A DNA stretch of 64,000 nt, taken from contig CAWDIB010000001.1 in the NCBI GenBank assembly GCA_963802275.1, forward strand, positions 124,001 to 188,000. Reading direction: 5' to 3'. Each line of letters opens with the position of its first letter. The first letter of the stretch is position 1. The notes under the pieces are model-generated. The model had not been told where the DNA came from, did not search any database, and was given only the letters and a program-made list of their open reading frames with translations. Position numbers and translations under genes: made by a program. This document shows positions 25,935-34,582 of this stretch, piece after piece. This DNA is from CAZMZW01 sp963802275. GTDB taxonomy: Bacteria > Chloroflexota > Anaerolineae > Anaerolineales > Anaerolineaceae.

Positions 25935-26307
25935 AGAAAGTTCATTTTGCTAATGATTACATTTCCATCCTAATAATGATTTGCTCGTGCTCTCGAAAAC
26001 CTCTTTTGTATAAATAGTACTTAGCCTGGTAAATACCTAGAGCATAGAATTCGTGGAACTCAATATTCCGCAATATCGATGAAGAAAGGAATAGCATTAG
26101 GAAAAAAGCCATATATGGAGTAGTGCGCAACTTAATAGAGTCATATGGTTCATGAGACCTTGGTTGTTGATTCGCCCTGTGGGTGTAAGCAATCAGCATT
26201 CTCATAATTCTATTTTTAAAATACTATTAATAAGGGGGATTGAAATATCTACAAATTGTATAATGGAAATAGCAACGTTTTTAAGGACTTCTCTTCATTA
26301 TTATTAG
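25935..26307. other. Non-coding AT-rich stretch with a diverged repeat copy
   Basis: No convincing gene. A reverse reading frame of 82 codons (25957-26205) starts inside the repeat copy and shows no family motif, so it is not called. The only structure seen is the repeat at 26144-26206. Confidence 0.5.
26144..26206 (+). repeat. Diverged fourth copy of the tRNA-like repeat
   Basis: This stretch aligns with unit 3 over about 60 bases without its 5' acceptor part: GGTTCATGAGACCTTGGTTG corresponds to AGTTCAAGAGGCCTTGGTCG, and the T-loop insert is kept as CGCCC-TGT-GGGTG, still able to pair through one G-T. It lies about 0.9 kb from unit 3 with an AT-rich gene between them. Confidence 0.55.
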
Positions 26308-26745
26308 ATGGCCGAAAAAAAAAGAACCTTACTTATAGTCGCACGGCTGCTGATCGCGATGGTGCTGTTCTTCAACCTGCAGGCAGCTGTGCTCTTTTTT
26401 GTGCAGCCGGAAGCGTACATGGGCGGATTCGGGCTGGAAGCAGCGGTTGGCAAGCCGTTAGTGCGCGGCTTTGGTCTGCTGTTCCTGATGTGGAATATTC
26501 CCTATTTATTCGCACTGGCCAATCCCATCCGACACCGGATCTCCTTGGTCGAGGCGGTCATCATGCAGGGGCTGGCGCTGGCGGGGGAGTCCGTTATCCT
26601 TTGGTTGGATGGTCCATTTGCGGAGGTAGTGCGGATGAGCATATTACGCTTCATCCTTTTTGATGGCGTTGGGCTGGTGCTGTTGACCGCGGCATTGCTG
26701 ATATGCGAGTGGTTACAAAAACGGTACGGTAAAAAGAAAGAGTGA
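26308..26745 (+). CDS. Small integral membrane protein
   Basis: A 145-residue protein with four hydrophobic segments: about residues 8-30, 50-68, 80-98 and 108-130, with a basic C-terminus (LQKRYGKKKE) and basic N-terminus. There are no Cys or metal motifs. The family is not recognised; the layout resembles small DoxX-like or DUF4345-type four-helix membrane proteins. No clear Shine-Dalgarno precedes the ATG. It stands alone between the repeat region and a convergent gene. Confidence 0.65.
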   Translation: MAEKKRTLLIVARLLIAMVLFFNLQAAVLFFVQPEAYMGGFGLEAAVGKPLVRGFGLLFLMWNIPYLFALANPIRHRISLVEAVIMQGLALAGESVILWLDGPFAEVVRMSILRFILFDGVGLVLLTAALLICEWLQKRYGKKKE

Positions 26746-26794
26746 ATTGATCATCTCCAGCATTCAAAAGGATCGATAAGAAGGTATTTGGCTC

Positions 26795-27824
26795 TTATTC
26801 TTCTTTTGGAATGGAAAATGAATAGATAGTCGTGTATTTTCTACCCATCACCAGCGATATGCGCTTATTGGTCAGATCGTAGATAATTGACCAACGGGTT
26901 CCTGTTTCACCCAGCTGTGAGACTTCCTTTAAAAGAACCATCCCATTGTTCATATCCATCTGCCCCTTGGCGTTGCTCAAGGTTTCAACCAGATGATTGT
27001 AGCGCAGGCAGGAGGAATTCGCGCCATCCGGTTTTTCTTCCGGTGATCAGGAAATTGGTAGCCACCTGCCAGGGTTGGGCAGACTTGACAACCACCGGGA
27101 CGCCTGCCAGATATTCCACCACGGCTGAATTTCCTGAAGCATCCGCCAGCAGGAAATGCACCGGCACGCTGCCAAAATCAATATTGAAATCCTCCAGCAG
27201 GTCCAATGCTTCAGGAACATCGCGGGCATAATCCAGCATCAGGCGGATCAATTCAAGCTCATCGAGAGTGAATTTTTCTTTGTCAACACCACCTTCGGCA
27301 TGACTGACTGACATCATGCCCACCGCAAGTCCATGTTCATTCATACCATCGAAGGGTAAGTATGGCGCCCGCAAGAGTGCCTGTGGATCGTCCAGTGGTG
27401 AATGCTGGCGGTCGTAGCCCAGGTAACTGATGTCCACCATCGAAACCGAAGCATATCCTGCGGGTGGATCAGTAAAAAGGATCAAGGCGGAATGGTCATA
27501 CCAGTCAAAATTGCGCCCGAAAAGATGGTTTTGTGAATCTCCCAAAGCAGAGAAGCATGAGCATGAGAATATCGGATTCTCGAATGTAAGTATTCGTTTT
27601 TCAACGAGTTCTCTTCCGGTCTTAATGAAATCACTAAAGCCATAATCACCCTGGTAGTGCAATTCATAAAAAGGGTGGTCAGAAATTTGTTTTATTGTGA
27701 GCTGCTTGCCAGGGAGGGATAATGTCCGGATTGCACTTGACTGTGAACAGCCCGACATCATCCAGGAAGTGATGAGCAGTACAAAAATAAAAAACAGAAT
27801 TGAGGAAAATGAAATTCTCTTCAC
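26795..27824 (-). pseudogene. Ntn-type linear amide C-N hydrolase-like lipoprotein, one frameshift
   Basis: Upstream part: signal peptide with lipobox MSGC, then FSCSCFSALG and HLFGRNFDW, which match the Cys nucleophile and G-R-N-x-D-W motif of the choloylglycine/C45 Ntn hydrolases, and MNEHGLAVGMMS near the middle. The last 61 residues, in another frame (26795-26980), continue the fold. Removing one C at about 27007 (in a GG pair of the forward strand) joins both into a protein of about 340 residues. GTG at 27824 is chosen because the A-rich AAAAAGG lies 6 bases upstream. The nucleophile normally becomes the N-terminus after cleavage; here two Cys are near, so the true one is unclear. Confidence 0.7.
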
Positions 27825-27923
27825 TGCCAACCTTTTTAGTTGTTAACATATCACAGCGAATATTCGGTAAAGAGATTTTATAAATGGGTTACGAAGGATA
27901 ATACAATCTCAACTTACGCCGTA

Positions 27924-28461
27924 TCATTTGATGACGAAAACCACGTGTCCACATTCGGGGCAGCAGATCTGCGTTCCAGGAGTACCTGGCGTGGGGGTGG
28001 GTGTGGGTGTTGGTGTGGGTGTCGGCGTGGGGGTGGGGATCTGCGAGGGCTGAAAGGCTTTGTAGCGGTGGCCGAGGTTATTGGAATTATAGGGTGTGTA
28101 GACCTTGTTGTTGCTGCCGTTCCAGACAAAGCTCATCTCCGGGAATCCGTAAGGAAGCTTGACATTTTGCGGATCGACCTGCTCCTTGCCAAGGAAGACC
28201 AGGCACCTGGTCTCCGCGGCGAGCATTTCAAGGTAGGAGGCGTGGTCTGCCATGGCTGCCTCCCAGACACTGGGGAACAAGCCAAGGGTAGGCAGGCATT
28301 CCTGCGCCTCGCTGCGGCACAGGCCTGCCAACGCGCATGACCTCATCATGGATCTTCTGTAAATTGTTGGCGTATTTTCCCATGATGATCAGGTTGAGTT
28401 TAAAAGCCAGGCCGGAGGTCGGGTCCAAGAAATAATTTTCATTCAGTAATTTTCCGATCAT
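27924..28461 (-). pseudogene. Hypothetical protein with Pro-Thr linker and C-terminal zinc-ribbon-like tail, one frameshift
   Basis: The start MIGKLLNENYFLDP has GAGGAG about 8 bases upstream. The frame changes near 28340, where removing one base joins it to SEAQECLPTLGLFPSVWEAA and onward. Residues 15-95 look alpha-helical. A run of ten Pro-Thr pairs (27991-28039) follows, then CCPECGHVVFVIK, a single CPxCG knuckle. No signal peptide is seen. The family is unrecognised. One Cys pair alone cannot hold zinc by itself, so a dimer or the earlier Cys residues would be needed. Confidence 0.55.
27991..28039 (-). repeat. Pro-Thr coding hexanucleotide repeat
   Basis: About eight GGTGTG-like hexamers, imperfect, encode a (Pro-Thr) linker in the reverse gene. 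Such linkers occur in several proteins of this window; this is the purest run and may vary in length between strains. Confidence 0.7.
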
Positions 28462-28616
28462 GCGACAAGCTCCTCAAAAATAATTTATCGTTTATATCAA
28501 CGATCATCGTAAATATATTGTTGCAAGAAACAAGCCAGCTTTTTCCGCCTTGATTGCCGAGTAGCACCAAAATACGATCGCGATTTATTTTTGGGAGAAA
28601 AGAGGGATGATTTTGC

Positions 28617-29380
28617 TTATTTTGACCTGGCTATAATGACCAGGTTTCCGCTGGATTCTGCGCTGAAGGGTGATCCAGTAAGATCGCCAAACAATTCAAT
28701 TGATTGAAATCCTGCTGATTTCAGCGCACTATGCAATTCGTGTGAAAGGATGGGACGTAATGGGGTTGACAGGATGGACTGCTGCCAAGCTTGATCGCCC
28801 TGCCGTTTCAGGGTGAGGATGTTGAAATTTATCAGAGCCGTCCGGCTCAAAGTCATAAAAGCGCAGGAAAAGCCATTCATTGTTGCCCTCGCGGGTGGAC
28901 TGCGGTTCCATCCAGCGTTGCCGGTTCTTCATCACCGCGTCAAAATTGCGGTTCTGGATGATGAGCAGCCCGCCGGGCTTGAGGCAACTGACGAAATCAG
29001 CCAGCGCTTTTTGCAGGTCGTTCTCCGATAAAAGGTGGGGCAGGGAGTTACCCAGACAGAGCAGGGCATCGAAGGACTGGCTGCCAAACGCCGCATTCAA
29101 TTCTCCAAAACCGACCGCCTTGAACTGCACAGAGACACCGGCGGATTTGGCATTCACCTCCGCCCGTTCGATCATTTTTTCGCTGAGGTCGGCACCAGCC
29201 ACCTCGAATCCCAGCTTAGCCAGGGCGATGGCGTGCATGCCGGTACCGCAGGCGGCATCCAGGATGCGGCGGGCATTGGCAGCTTTTAATTGCTTTTCAA
29301 GGAAAGGCAGTTCCAGTCTCCAACCGGCCGGGCCAGTTGACGAAGCGGTCATAGTCGGAACTGAAATCATCGTAGAGCAT
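28617..29380 (-). pseudogene. Class I SAM-dependent methyltransferase, two frameshifts
   Basis: Three frames combine into one protein of about 250 residues: the start MLYDDFSSDYDRFVNWPGRL (from 29380), the core ARRILDAACGTGMHAIALAK with FDALLCLGNSLPHL, and the C-terminal IELFGDLTGSPFSAESSGN. Motif I is D-A-A-C-G-T-G-M-H. Each junction (near 29322 and near 28850) is restored by removing one base. The substrate is unknown; the start and layout resemble bacterial small-molecule or glycine-type methyltransferases. It lies 32 bases upstream of the end of the reverse lipoprotein gene. Confidence 0.75.
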
Positions 29381-29412
29381 TGTGGTTTTTAATTCTAAAG
29401 GTTTTCTGGCGA

Positions 29413-29880
29413 CTAGCAATTCGGCAGGCACTTGAACAGGCGGGTGACCTCGGCAGAAAGCTGCATGAAGAGTGTCTCCATCCCACTGGTGAGTTTCTCG
29501 CGGGCGGCACTGGTCGAATCCGTCAGCAGCCCGCCGACCTGCTCGATGGCCTGGTTCATGCCCTCCACCAATATCCCGTAAAGTTTACCCGCGCAGGGGT
29601 TTGCTTTAAGTATCTCCGCCTCGGTCTTGATCTCCTTCAGCTTCGCGATGGCGCCCGGCAGGTCAATACCCGGGGTGGTGCGGATGAGCTCCACCTGGGT
29701 TTTGAACTTTTGGAAGACAGCCAGCCCCTGGTCGATCAGCTTGCCTGCTTCGCCCAGGTTGCAGGATGCCGTTGTGGGTGTTGGAAGGGGAGTGCTGGTG
29801 GCTGATGGCGCAATTTGGGGAGAGCAGGCGGAATTTACTATTAGACAGACAAAAATAGAAAAATAGAAAAACTTTTTCAT
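29413..29880 (-). CDS. Small lipoprotein with Thr/Pro linker
   Basis: The 155-residue protein starts MKKFFYFSIFVCLIVN and has a lipobox NSACS at about residue 19, followed by a Ser/Thr/Pro linker (ATSTPLPTPTT). The remaining 110 residues are helical and amphipathic with two Cys near the end (FKCLPNC) and one at CNLGEAG, so one or two disulfides may form. GAGGATG precedes the ATG at 29880. Family unknown. It belongs to the linker-lipoprotein type common in this window. Confidence 0.75.
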   Translation of the reverse strand: MKKFFYFSIFVCLIVNSACSPQIAPSATSTPLPTPTTASCNLGEAGKLIDQGLAVFQKFKTQVELIRTTPGIDLPGAIAKLKEIKTEAEILKANPCAGKLYGILVEGMNQAIEQVGGLLTDSTSAAREKLTSGMETLFMQLSAEVTRLFKCLPNC

Positions 29881-30127
29881 AAAAAACATCCTCAATCAAA
29901 TCATCAAAGTGATTATATATGAGGATGTTTTGATTAATGAAAATAAATTGGCTATCTAATCAGACACCAACGTATCACTTTTTGGATCATTCGATCAGGC
30001 AGCATTGCCTTGCGCGGCACGACCCGCATGGAAAACAGGCCGATTGCGCGCGGATCTTGAATAAGCCGCCTGCGGCTGGGCAGGGCGGTTCGGGCGGGAC
30101 GGAATTTCGGGTGCGCGCTGGCTGTAA

Positions 30128-31248
30128 TCAAAGCCGGGCAGGCGCTCGCGCTTGATGGCGGATTTCAAGGATGCGCTCGATGTCGCGGATCATGCCCTCA
30201 TCCTCCGGCAGCACAGAAGGTAAAGGCTTTGCCGGTTGCCTGGGCGCGCCCGGTGCGGCCGATGCGGTGAATGTAGGCATCCACGGTATCCGGCATGTCG
30301 AAGTTGATGACATGCGAGATGTCCGAAACGTCAATGCCGCGCGCGGCGATGTCGGTGGCCACGAGGATGTCATAATCTGCCGCTGCGGAAACCATCCAGG
30401 GCGCCCTGGCGCTGCGTTCTGGGACATGTTGCCCTGCAGTGCCGATGTGCGGAAGCCGGCATGCGCCAGTTTGGTGGCCAGGTTGCGCGCGCGGTGCTTG
30501 GTGCGGGTGAAGATCAGCACCCGGTCCGATGCCAGCTGCTGCAGCATGGTCGTGACCAGCGCGGTCTTCAGCAGTCTGCGGCACGGGATACAGCGCGTGC
30601 GAGACGGTTTCGGTCGGCGCGATGATGCCGATCTGCACGGTGACCGGGTTGTGCAGGATGCTGTCGGCCAGTGTGCGGATCTCGTCCGGCATGGTGGCGG
30701 CAAAGAACAGCGTCTGGCGCTGCGCTGGCACGTGCTTGAGGATGCGGCGGATGTCGGGCAGGAAGCCCATGTCGCACATGCGGTCGGCTTCGTCCAGCAC
30801 CAGCATCTCAACGTGCGACAGGTCGATGGTTCTTTCAGCCCAGCAGGTCCAAGCAGCCGGCCGGGGCAGGCGACGACGATGTCGGCGCCGCGCCGCAGGG
30901 CTTCCACCTGGCGGTATCTTGCTCACCCCGCCGTAAACGGTCACGCTGCGCACGTGCAGTGTTCTTGCCCAGGGCGATGGCCGTCTGGTGGATCTGTTCG
31001 GCCAGTTCGCGGGTGGGCACGATGATGAGCGCGCGGATCTGGCGCGCGGGGCTGGCGCTCAGGCGCTGCAGGATGGGCAGCATGAAGGCCGCGGTCTTGC
31101 CGGTGCCGGTCTGCGCCAGTCCGAGGATATCGCGCTTCTGCAGCACAACCGGGATGGCCTGCTGCTGGATGGGGGTGGGGATGGTGTAGCCCGCGCTCTT
31201 AATGCCTGCGGCAATGCGCGGGTCGAGAGAAAATTGTTCGAACTGCAT
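30128..31248 (-). pseudogene. DEAD-box RNA helicase (RhlE/CsdA-like), several frameshifts
   Basis: All core motifs are present but spread over three frames: Q motif TPIQQQAIPV, I AQTGTGKT, Ia PTRELAEQI, II DEADRMCDMGF, III FFAATMP, IV VLIFTRTKHRARNLA, V DILVATDIAARGIDV and VI YIHRIGRTGRA. At least five frame changes are needed across about 1.1 kb, many near GC-rich runs. The rebuilt protein has about 370 residues, a minimal helicase without a C-terminal extension. The stretch is richer in G+C than its neighbours. A pseudogene cannot be excluded, but uniform motif conservation argues for an active gene in poor-quality sequence. Confidence 0.8.
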
Positions 31249-31476
31249 GAAAATACTCCTTGACTCTTTGGAGCCAAGTTGTACTCTTGACCCTATCGAA
31301 ATCTGAATTACTAAAAATTTGATGTTCTGAACCGCAGGTTCATGAACAACGAGGTTTCATTATACCCACATTTACGAAACGTGCGCGGCAGTTGGAAGTT
31401 GCTAAAAAGTCAAAAAAGGGGGAATATTTTCCGGGATGTTCAGAAGAAATGCAGAAATTGAAATGGTGACATAAAT

Positions 31477-31511
31477 AAAAAACAGGATTGAGGCGATCGC
31501 TCCTGTTTTTT
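31477..31511 (-). terminator. Intrinsic terminator after the cold-shock gene
   Basis: AAAAAACAGGA (31477-31487) pairs perfectly with TCCTGTTTTTT (31501-31511). Read on the reverse strand the stem ends in a T run after the csp stop codon at 31527. The loop contains GCGATCGC, itself palindromic. Confidence 0.85.
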
Positions 31512-31526
31512 GTTGATTGTTTAAGA

Positions 31527-31742
31527 CTAGCCCTGGATGGGCATCACGTTCTCGGCTTGCAGTCCTTTTGGACCCTGCTCAACCGTGAACTCGACCTTCT
31601 GGCCTTCTTCCAGGTTTTTGAAGCCCTCGCCGACGATGGACTTGAAATGGACGAAGACATCCTCACCCTCGGCGCGGGCGATGAAGCCGTAGCCCTTGGC
31701 GCCGTTGAACCACTTGACGGTTCCCTGTTCTTTTTCAGACAT
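31527..31742 (-). CDS. Cold shock domain protein (CspA family)
   Basis: The 71-residue protein has GTVKWFNGAKGYGFIA (RNP1 KGYGFI, about residues 16-21) and DVFVHF (RNP2), the two nucleic-acid binding motifs of an OB-fold cold-shock protein. It should bind single-stranded RNA and DNA as an RNA chaperone. AAAGGAG lies upstream of the ATG. The upstream stretch to 31900 is a likely long 5' leader, as in other csp genes, but no defined element was identified. The helicase next to it is a common functional companion in cold adaptation. Confidence 0.95.
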   Translation of the reverse strand: MSEKEQGTVKWFNGAKGYGFIARAEGEDVFVHFKSIVGEGFKNLEEGQKVEFTVEQGPKGLQAENVMPIQG

Positions 31743-32055
31743 GATTTGAAACTCCTTTCTTTGTTATTACCGGACAAGCATGGGTTCCAAATCATTACTT
31801 TGTGTAGCTTTAGAACTTATGTTTATCGAGCGATTCAGTATACCGCATATATGAATTTCACGTATTTAATTAAAATGCAGAGTTACCCCAAATAAGTGGG
31901 TTATTGGCAGCGAAGACAGGAGGAGCAGGTGATGGTAACTAAAATGCAGGACCCGACAAAACCCGACAAAAGCCGACACGATTGAAATAATGCAATGTAA
32001 TGCGTATAGATTAATTATTATATATAAGCTAAGAGGAATACAGAACTAGCAATAC
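31743..32055. other. Intergenic region between csp and a lipoprotein gene
   Basis: Holds the csp leader and, near 31951, a small tandem repeat. No gene, tRNA or clear promoter seen. AT-rich from 31780 on. Confidence 0.5.
31951..31978. repeat. Short tandem repeat, about three ten-base units
   Basis: ACCCGACAAA occurs twice in a row (31951-31970), followed by a diverged third unit AGCCGACACG. The role is unknown; three direct sites with ten-base spacing would be on one face of DNA, which could suit a binding protein. Confidence 0.5.
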
Positions 32056-32781
32056 TTACTTATTGGCGTAATCATTTGATTCGGGAGTGCAATCATAGGG
32101 AGATTTTGGGTAACAGACCCATTCCACATCTTGTTCGAATAATGTAGGGGAAAACATGTATTCCTTATTCTTATAGTAGAAAATGATTTGGTAAGCGATC
32201 TTATAATGAGGATTCCACTTTTCATACAGTACTTCCCCTGCACTTTGACCTTTTACTGCCTGCGTATTAGTTATTTCGACATGTCCAAAATCTATGTGTA
32301 AATCTCTAATTTGATTAATTTCTATATTATTCTGCCCGGAAAAAATTAATGCGTTTTCAATACCGTTTATTAAATAATTGCTTGGAAGATAAAGCTGAAA
32401 TCCAAATGTGCCATCTCCATTATCATATTTTTGAATAGCACCTGATGCAGGTGCAATGAATTCCCCTTTTAATTTTTCAACCTCACAACCATTAGGTGGC
32501 ATGATATCGACGTGACCGTGGTTATCAGAAAAACCATTTTCTTTAAATTGGCCATTAAAACTATCATTGCTCCAGATTCTTGGTATCCCATCGCCGCAAT
32601 CTGGTGCAAAAGGAGAGCCGAGGGTGACGTATTGAATTGAGATTGGTGTGGCAGGAGGTTGGATGGTTGGGGTTTGTGTTGGCTGCGGCGTTTGCGTGGG
32701 GGCAGGGATGGGCGGGGTGGAGCAGGCGGATAAAAAAATGAATGTCAATATGATTAGGGAGTGATTTAAGCTATTTTTCAT
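32056..32781 (-). CDS. Lipoprotein with degenerate M23-like domain
   Basis: The 241-residue protein has a signal peptide with lipobox LSAC, then a Pro/Thr linker (TQTPQPTQTPTIQ). The body shows HGHVDIMPPNG and IAPASGAIQKYDNGDG, then DLHIDFGHVEI, recalling the H-x-x-x-D, A-P-A-x-G and H-x-D-Y-G-H parts of LytM/M23 lysostaphin-like domains, but the second H-x-H is missing. It is thus more likely a non-catalytic binding domain. It is the last of three adjacent related genes on the reverse strand; this run is AT-rich compared with its flanks. Confidence 0.6.
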   Translation of the reverse strand: MKNSLNHSLIILTFIFLSACSTPPIPAPTQTPQPTQTPTIQPPATPISIQYVTLGSPFAPDCGDGIPRIWSNDSFNGQFKENGFSDNHGHVDIMPPNGCEVEKLKGEFIAPASGAIQKYDNGDGTFGFQLYLPSNYLINGIENALIFSGQNNIEINQIRDLHIDFGHVEITNTQAVKGQSAGEVLYEKWNPHYKIAYQIIFYYKNKEYMFSPTLFEQDVEWVCYPKSPYDCTPESNDYANK

Positions 32782-32789
32782 TTAAACCT

Positions 32790-33761
32790 CTATTGGGAAG
32801 CCCTTGAAATATCCGATTTAAAGACTATCCAATTTGAAAGATAAGGGTCGAGTGCTTGATTGCTATCCTTTGGAAAGAAGCCGATATGAACCATGTAGAC
32901 AGGGGGTTTGAAATAACTGTTGACATTATGAATTACAGCGTGACCGATGAGCTGCCCCCTATTAACATAAGCCCCCGATTTTAGTGTATCAACTGGTTTT
33001 ACATGACCATAGTCAAGGTGAAATCCTGCTTTTGTTTCGATATTAATGAAATAGTCATCAGGATTGCTTTGGTTTTTATCTTTAGTAATTATAGAAACGA
33101 TTCCGGCATCGGAAGCTAATATCGGGACGGATTCATTGAAGATGAAATCAATTGCATAATGTCGGTCTTCGACTCTAATCTTGTATGAATAGAAATTTGA
33201 ACCAGTTTTCTTTGGATTATCAGTTTCGCCTTTCCAATTACCGACAAAAAAATCGCGTTTATCAGAATCAAAATATGTATATATGTCATACATTACATCC
33301 TTTGGAAATGGCAATAGACAACTTCCCTGTCCAAGAGGGATTGTCAATATTTCATCCTTCGAAATATCTACTTTAATACCTGCAGATAACGGGATTGAGT
33401 TTGAAATTGAAGGCAAAATAAAACCCAACTTTGCACCTTGTCCAATTTCTCTTTTATCGGTTATTGATAATACAGTCGAGCCACCTGGATGATTAAAGAT
33501 TTCACAAGTGCCCTGGTTATTTGTTGTGCATTGACCTGTTAGAGTACTAATATTGATTCCTTGTAATAAAGGTTCTTCAGAATCCTGTTTCCCGTTTCCA
33601 TCGTAGTCGTGGAATGCGATAAAGGTGACTTTGAATGTCTGTGGGATGGGGGTTATGGTTGGCTCTGGTGTTTGCGTGGCGGCAGGGGTGGGTGGGGTGG
33701 AACAGGCGGAAATAAATAAAAGTAATGCGAATAATTTAATAAAAGATTCAATAATTTTCAT
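32790..33761 (-). CDS. Lipoprotein with SdrD-B-like and degenerate M23-like domains
   Basis: The 323-residue protein has a lipobox ISAC and a Thr/Pro linker. Residues 50-105 contain DYDGNGKQDSEEPLLQGI, the calcium-site motif and turn of SdrD B-like repeats. Residues 190-310 hold DRHYAIDFIF, GFHLDYGHVKP, GAYVNRGQLIGH and YMVHIGFF, in M23 order, though the final H-x-H is V-H-I-G. It lies 8 bases before the next gene and is probably co-transcribed. It may bind cell wall or other polymers at the surface. Confidence 0.65.
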   Translation of the reverse strand: MKIIESFIKLFALLLFISACSTPPTPAATQTPEPTITPIPQTFKVTFIAFHDYDGNGKQDSEEPLLQGINISTLTGQCTTNNQGTCEIFNHPGGSTVLSITDKREIGQGAKLGFILPSISNSIPLSAGIKVDISKDEILTIPLGQGSCLLPFPKDVMYDIYTYFDSDKRDFFVGNWKGETDNPKKTGSNFYSYKIRVEDRHYAIDFIFNESVPILASDAGIVSIITKDKNQSNPDDYFINIETKAGFHLDYGHVKPVDTLKSGAYVNRGQLIGHAVIHNVNSYFKPPVYMVHIGFFPKDSNQALDPYLSNWIVFKSDISRASQ

Positions 33762-33768
33762 GAAATTC

Positions 33769-34548
33769 TCATTTGATACTTGAAAGTGAATTAATTAAAT
33801 TTTTGAAATCAACAGGCATGTCATCTTCTCTAAAAATTGAATGCCCCCAAGGATTAGAAAGACTAGTACTACATCGTCCGAATAGAGGGTCTACACTCCT
33901 CCAACCCTGGCTCATACCAAGATCTTTAATCATTAAACCATAATGGAATTCATAATACTTTAAACCGTTTTGACCATCAAAAGCCCCTTTGGTGGCATCT
34001 GACGAAACCCTTGCCACTGGTTGTCCTTCTATTACCAGTGTGTTATTTAAGGATAAGTCTGGATCAATATGGTCTATGACAGATTGAAGATTATTATTTT
34101 GTATCCAGAGAATATGAGAATCAGTCCTCATCAATCCTTGATGGGGTGCTTTTATTATGGTCTCATTTGGAACGTAAAAGTCAATTCCTCTATGACCATC
34201 AAGAATGTTGTATTTCAAACCGGAAACCAAATCGGTTTTCCAGTCATAGCCAGAGCCAATTACTTTATTGCATAATGCATTAATGGCTTTTTTATTTAGG
34301 TCATTAAGATCTGCATCGAATTTCTTTATTTGATCGAGGTCAAAAAAGTTTATAGCGGCAATGTGAACATCTTTACTGAAGATGAAGGAAAAAATGTAAG
34401 ATTCTTGGGTGGGGCTGGGTGATGAATGAATCTGTTCAGCTAGTCTGGTTGGCTGTAACGTTGGTGTAGCGGCCATGGAAGACGGGGTGGAGCAGGCATT
34501 AGTCAGTAAAACGCAGGCGAGAAATCCAAAAATGAGAAAGCTTTTCAT
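33769..34548 (-). CDS. Lipoprotein with degenerate M23-like domain
   Basis: The 259-residue protein starts MKSFLIFGFLACVLLTNAC with the lipobox at TNAC. A short Ser/Thr/Pro linker follows. The C-terminal part has GHRGIDFYVPNETIIKAPHQ, then LVIEGQPVARVSS and YYEFHYGLM, again in M23 order with an altered last His motif. First of the three related genes; its coding sequence is AT-rich. The family is not otherwise recognised. Confidence 0.6.
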   Translation of the reverse strand: MKSFLIFGFLACVLLTNACSTPSSMAATPTLQPTRLAEQIHSSPSPTQESYIFSFIFSKDVHIAAINFFDLDQIKKFDADLNDLNKKAINALCNKVIGSGYDWKTDLVSGLKYNILDGHRGIDFYVPNETIIKAPHQGLMRTDSHILWIQNNNLQSVIDHIDPDLSLNNTLVIEGQPVARVSSDATKGAFDGQNGLKYYEFHYGLMIKDLGMSQGWRSVDPLFGRCSTSLSNPWGHSIFREDDMPVDFKNLINSLSSIK

Positions 34549-34582
34549 TTCTTAAACCTTTTTTTATAGATGAATTCGCAGG

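Noticed and set aside
25957..26205. Reverse reading frame of 82 codons
   Set aside because: Its first third lies in the tRNA-like repeat copy, there is no recognisable motif, and no Shine-Dalgarno is clear.
27840..28340. Forward reading frame opposite the Pro-Thr gene
   Set aside because: The reverse strand carries the linker, the CPxCG motif and a good ribosome binding site; the forward one is Gly/Cys-rich shadow sequence.
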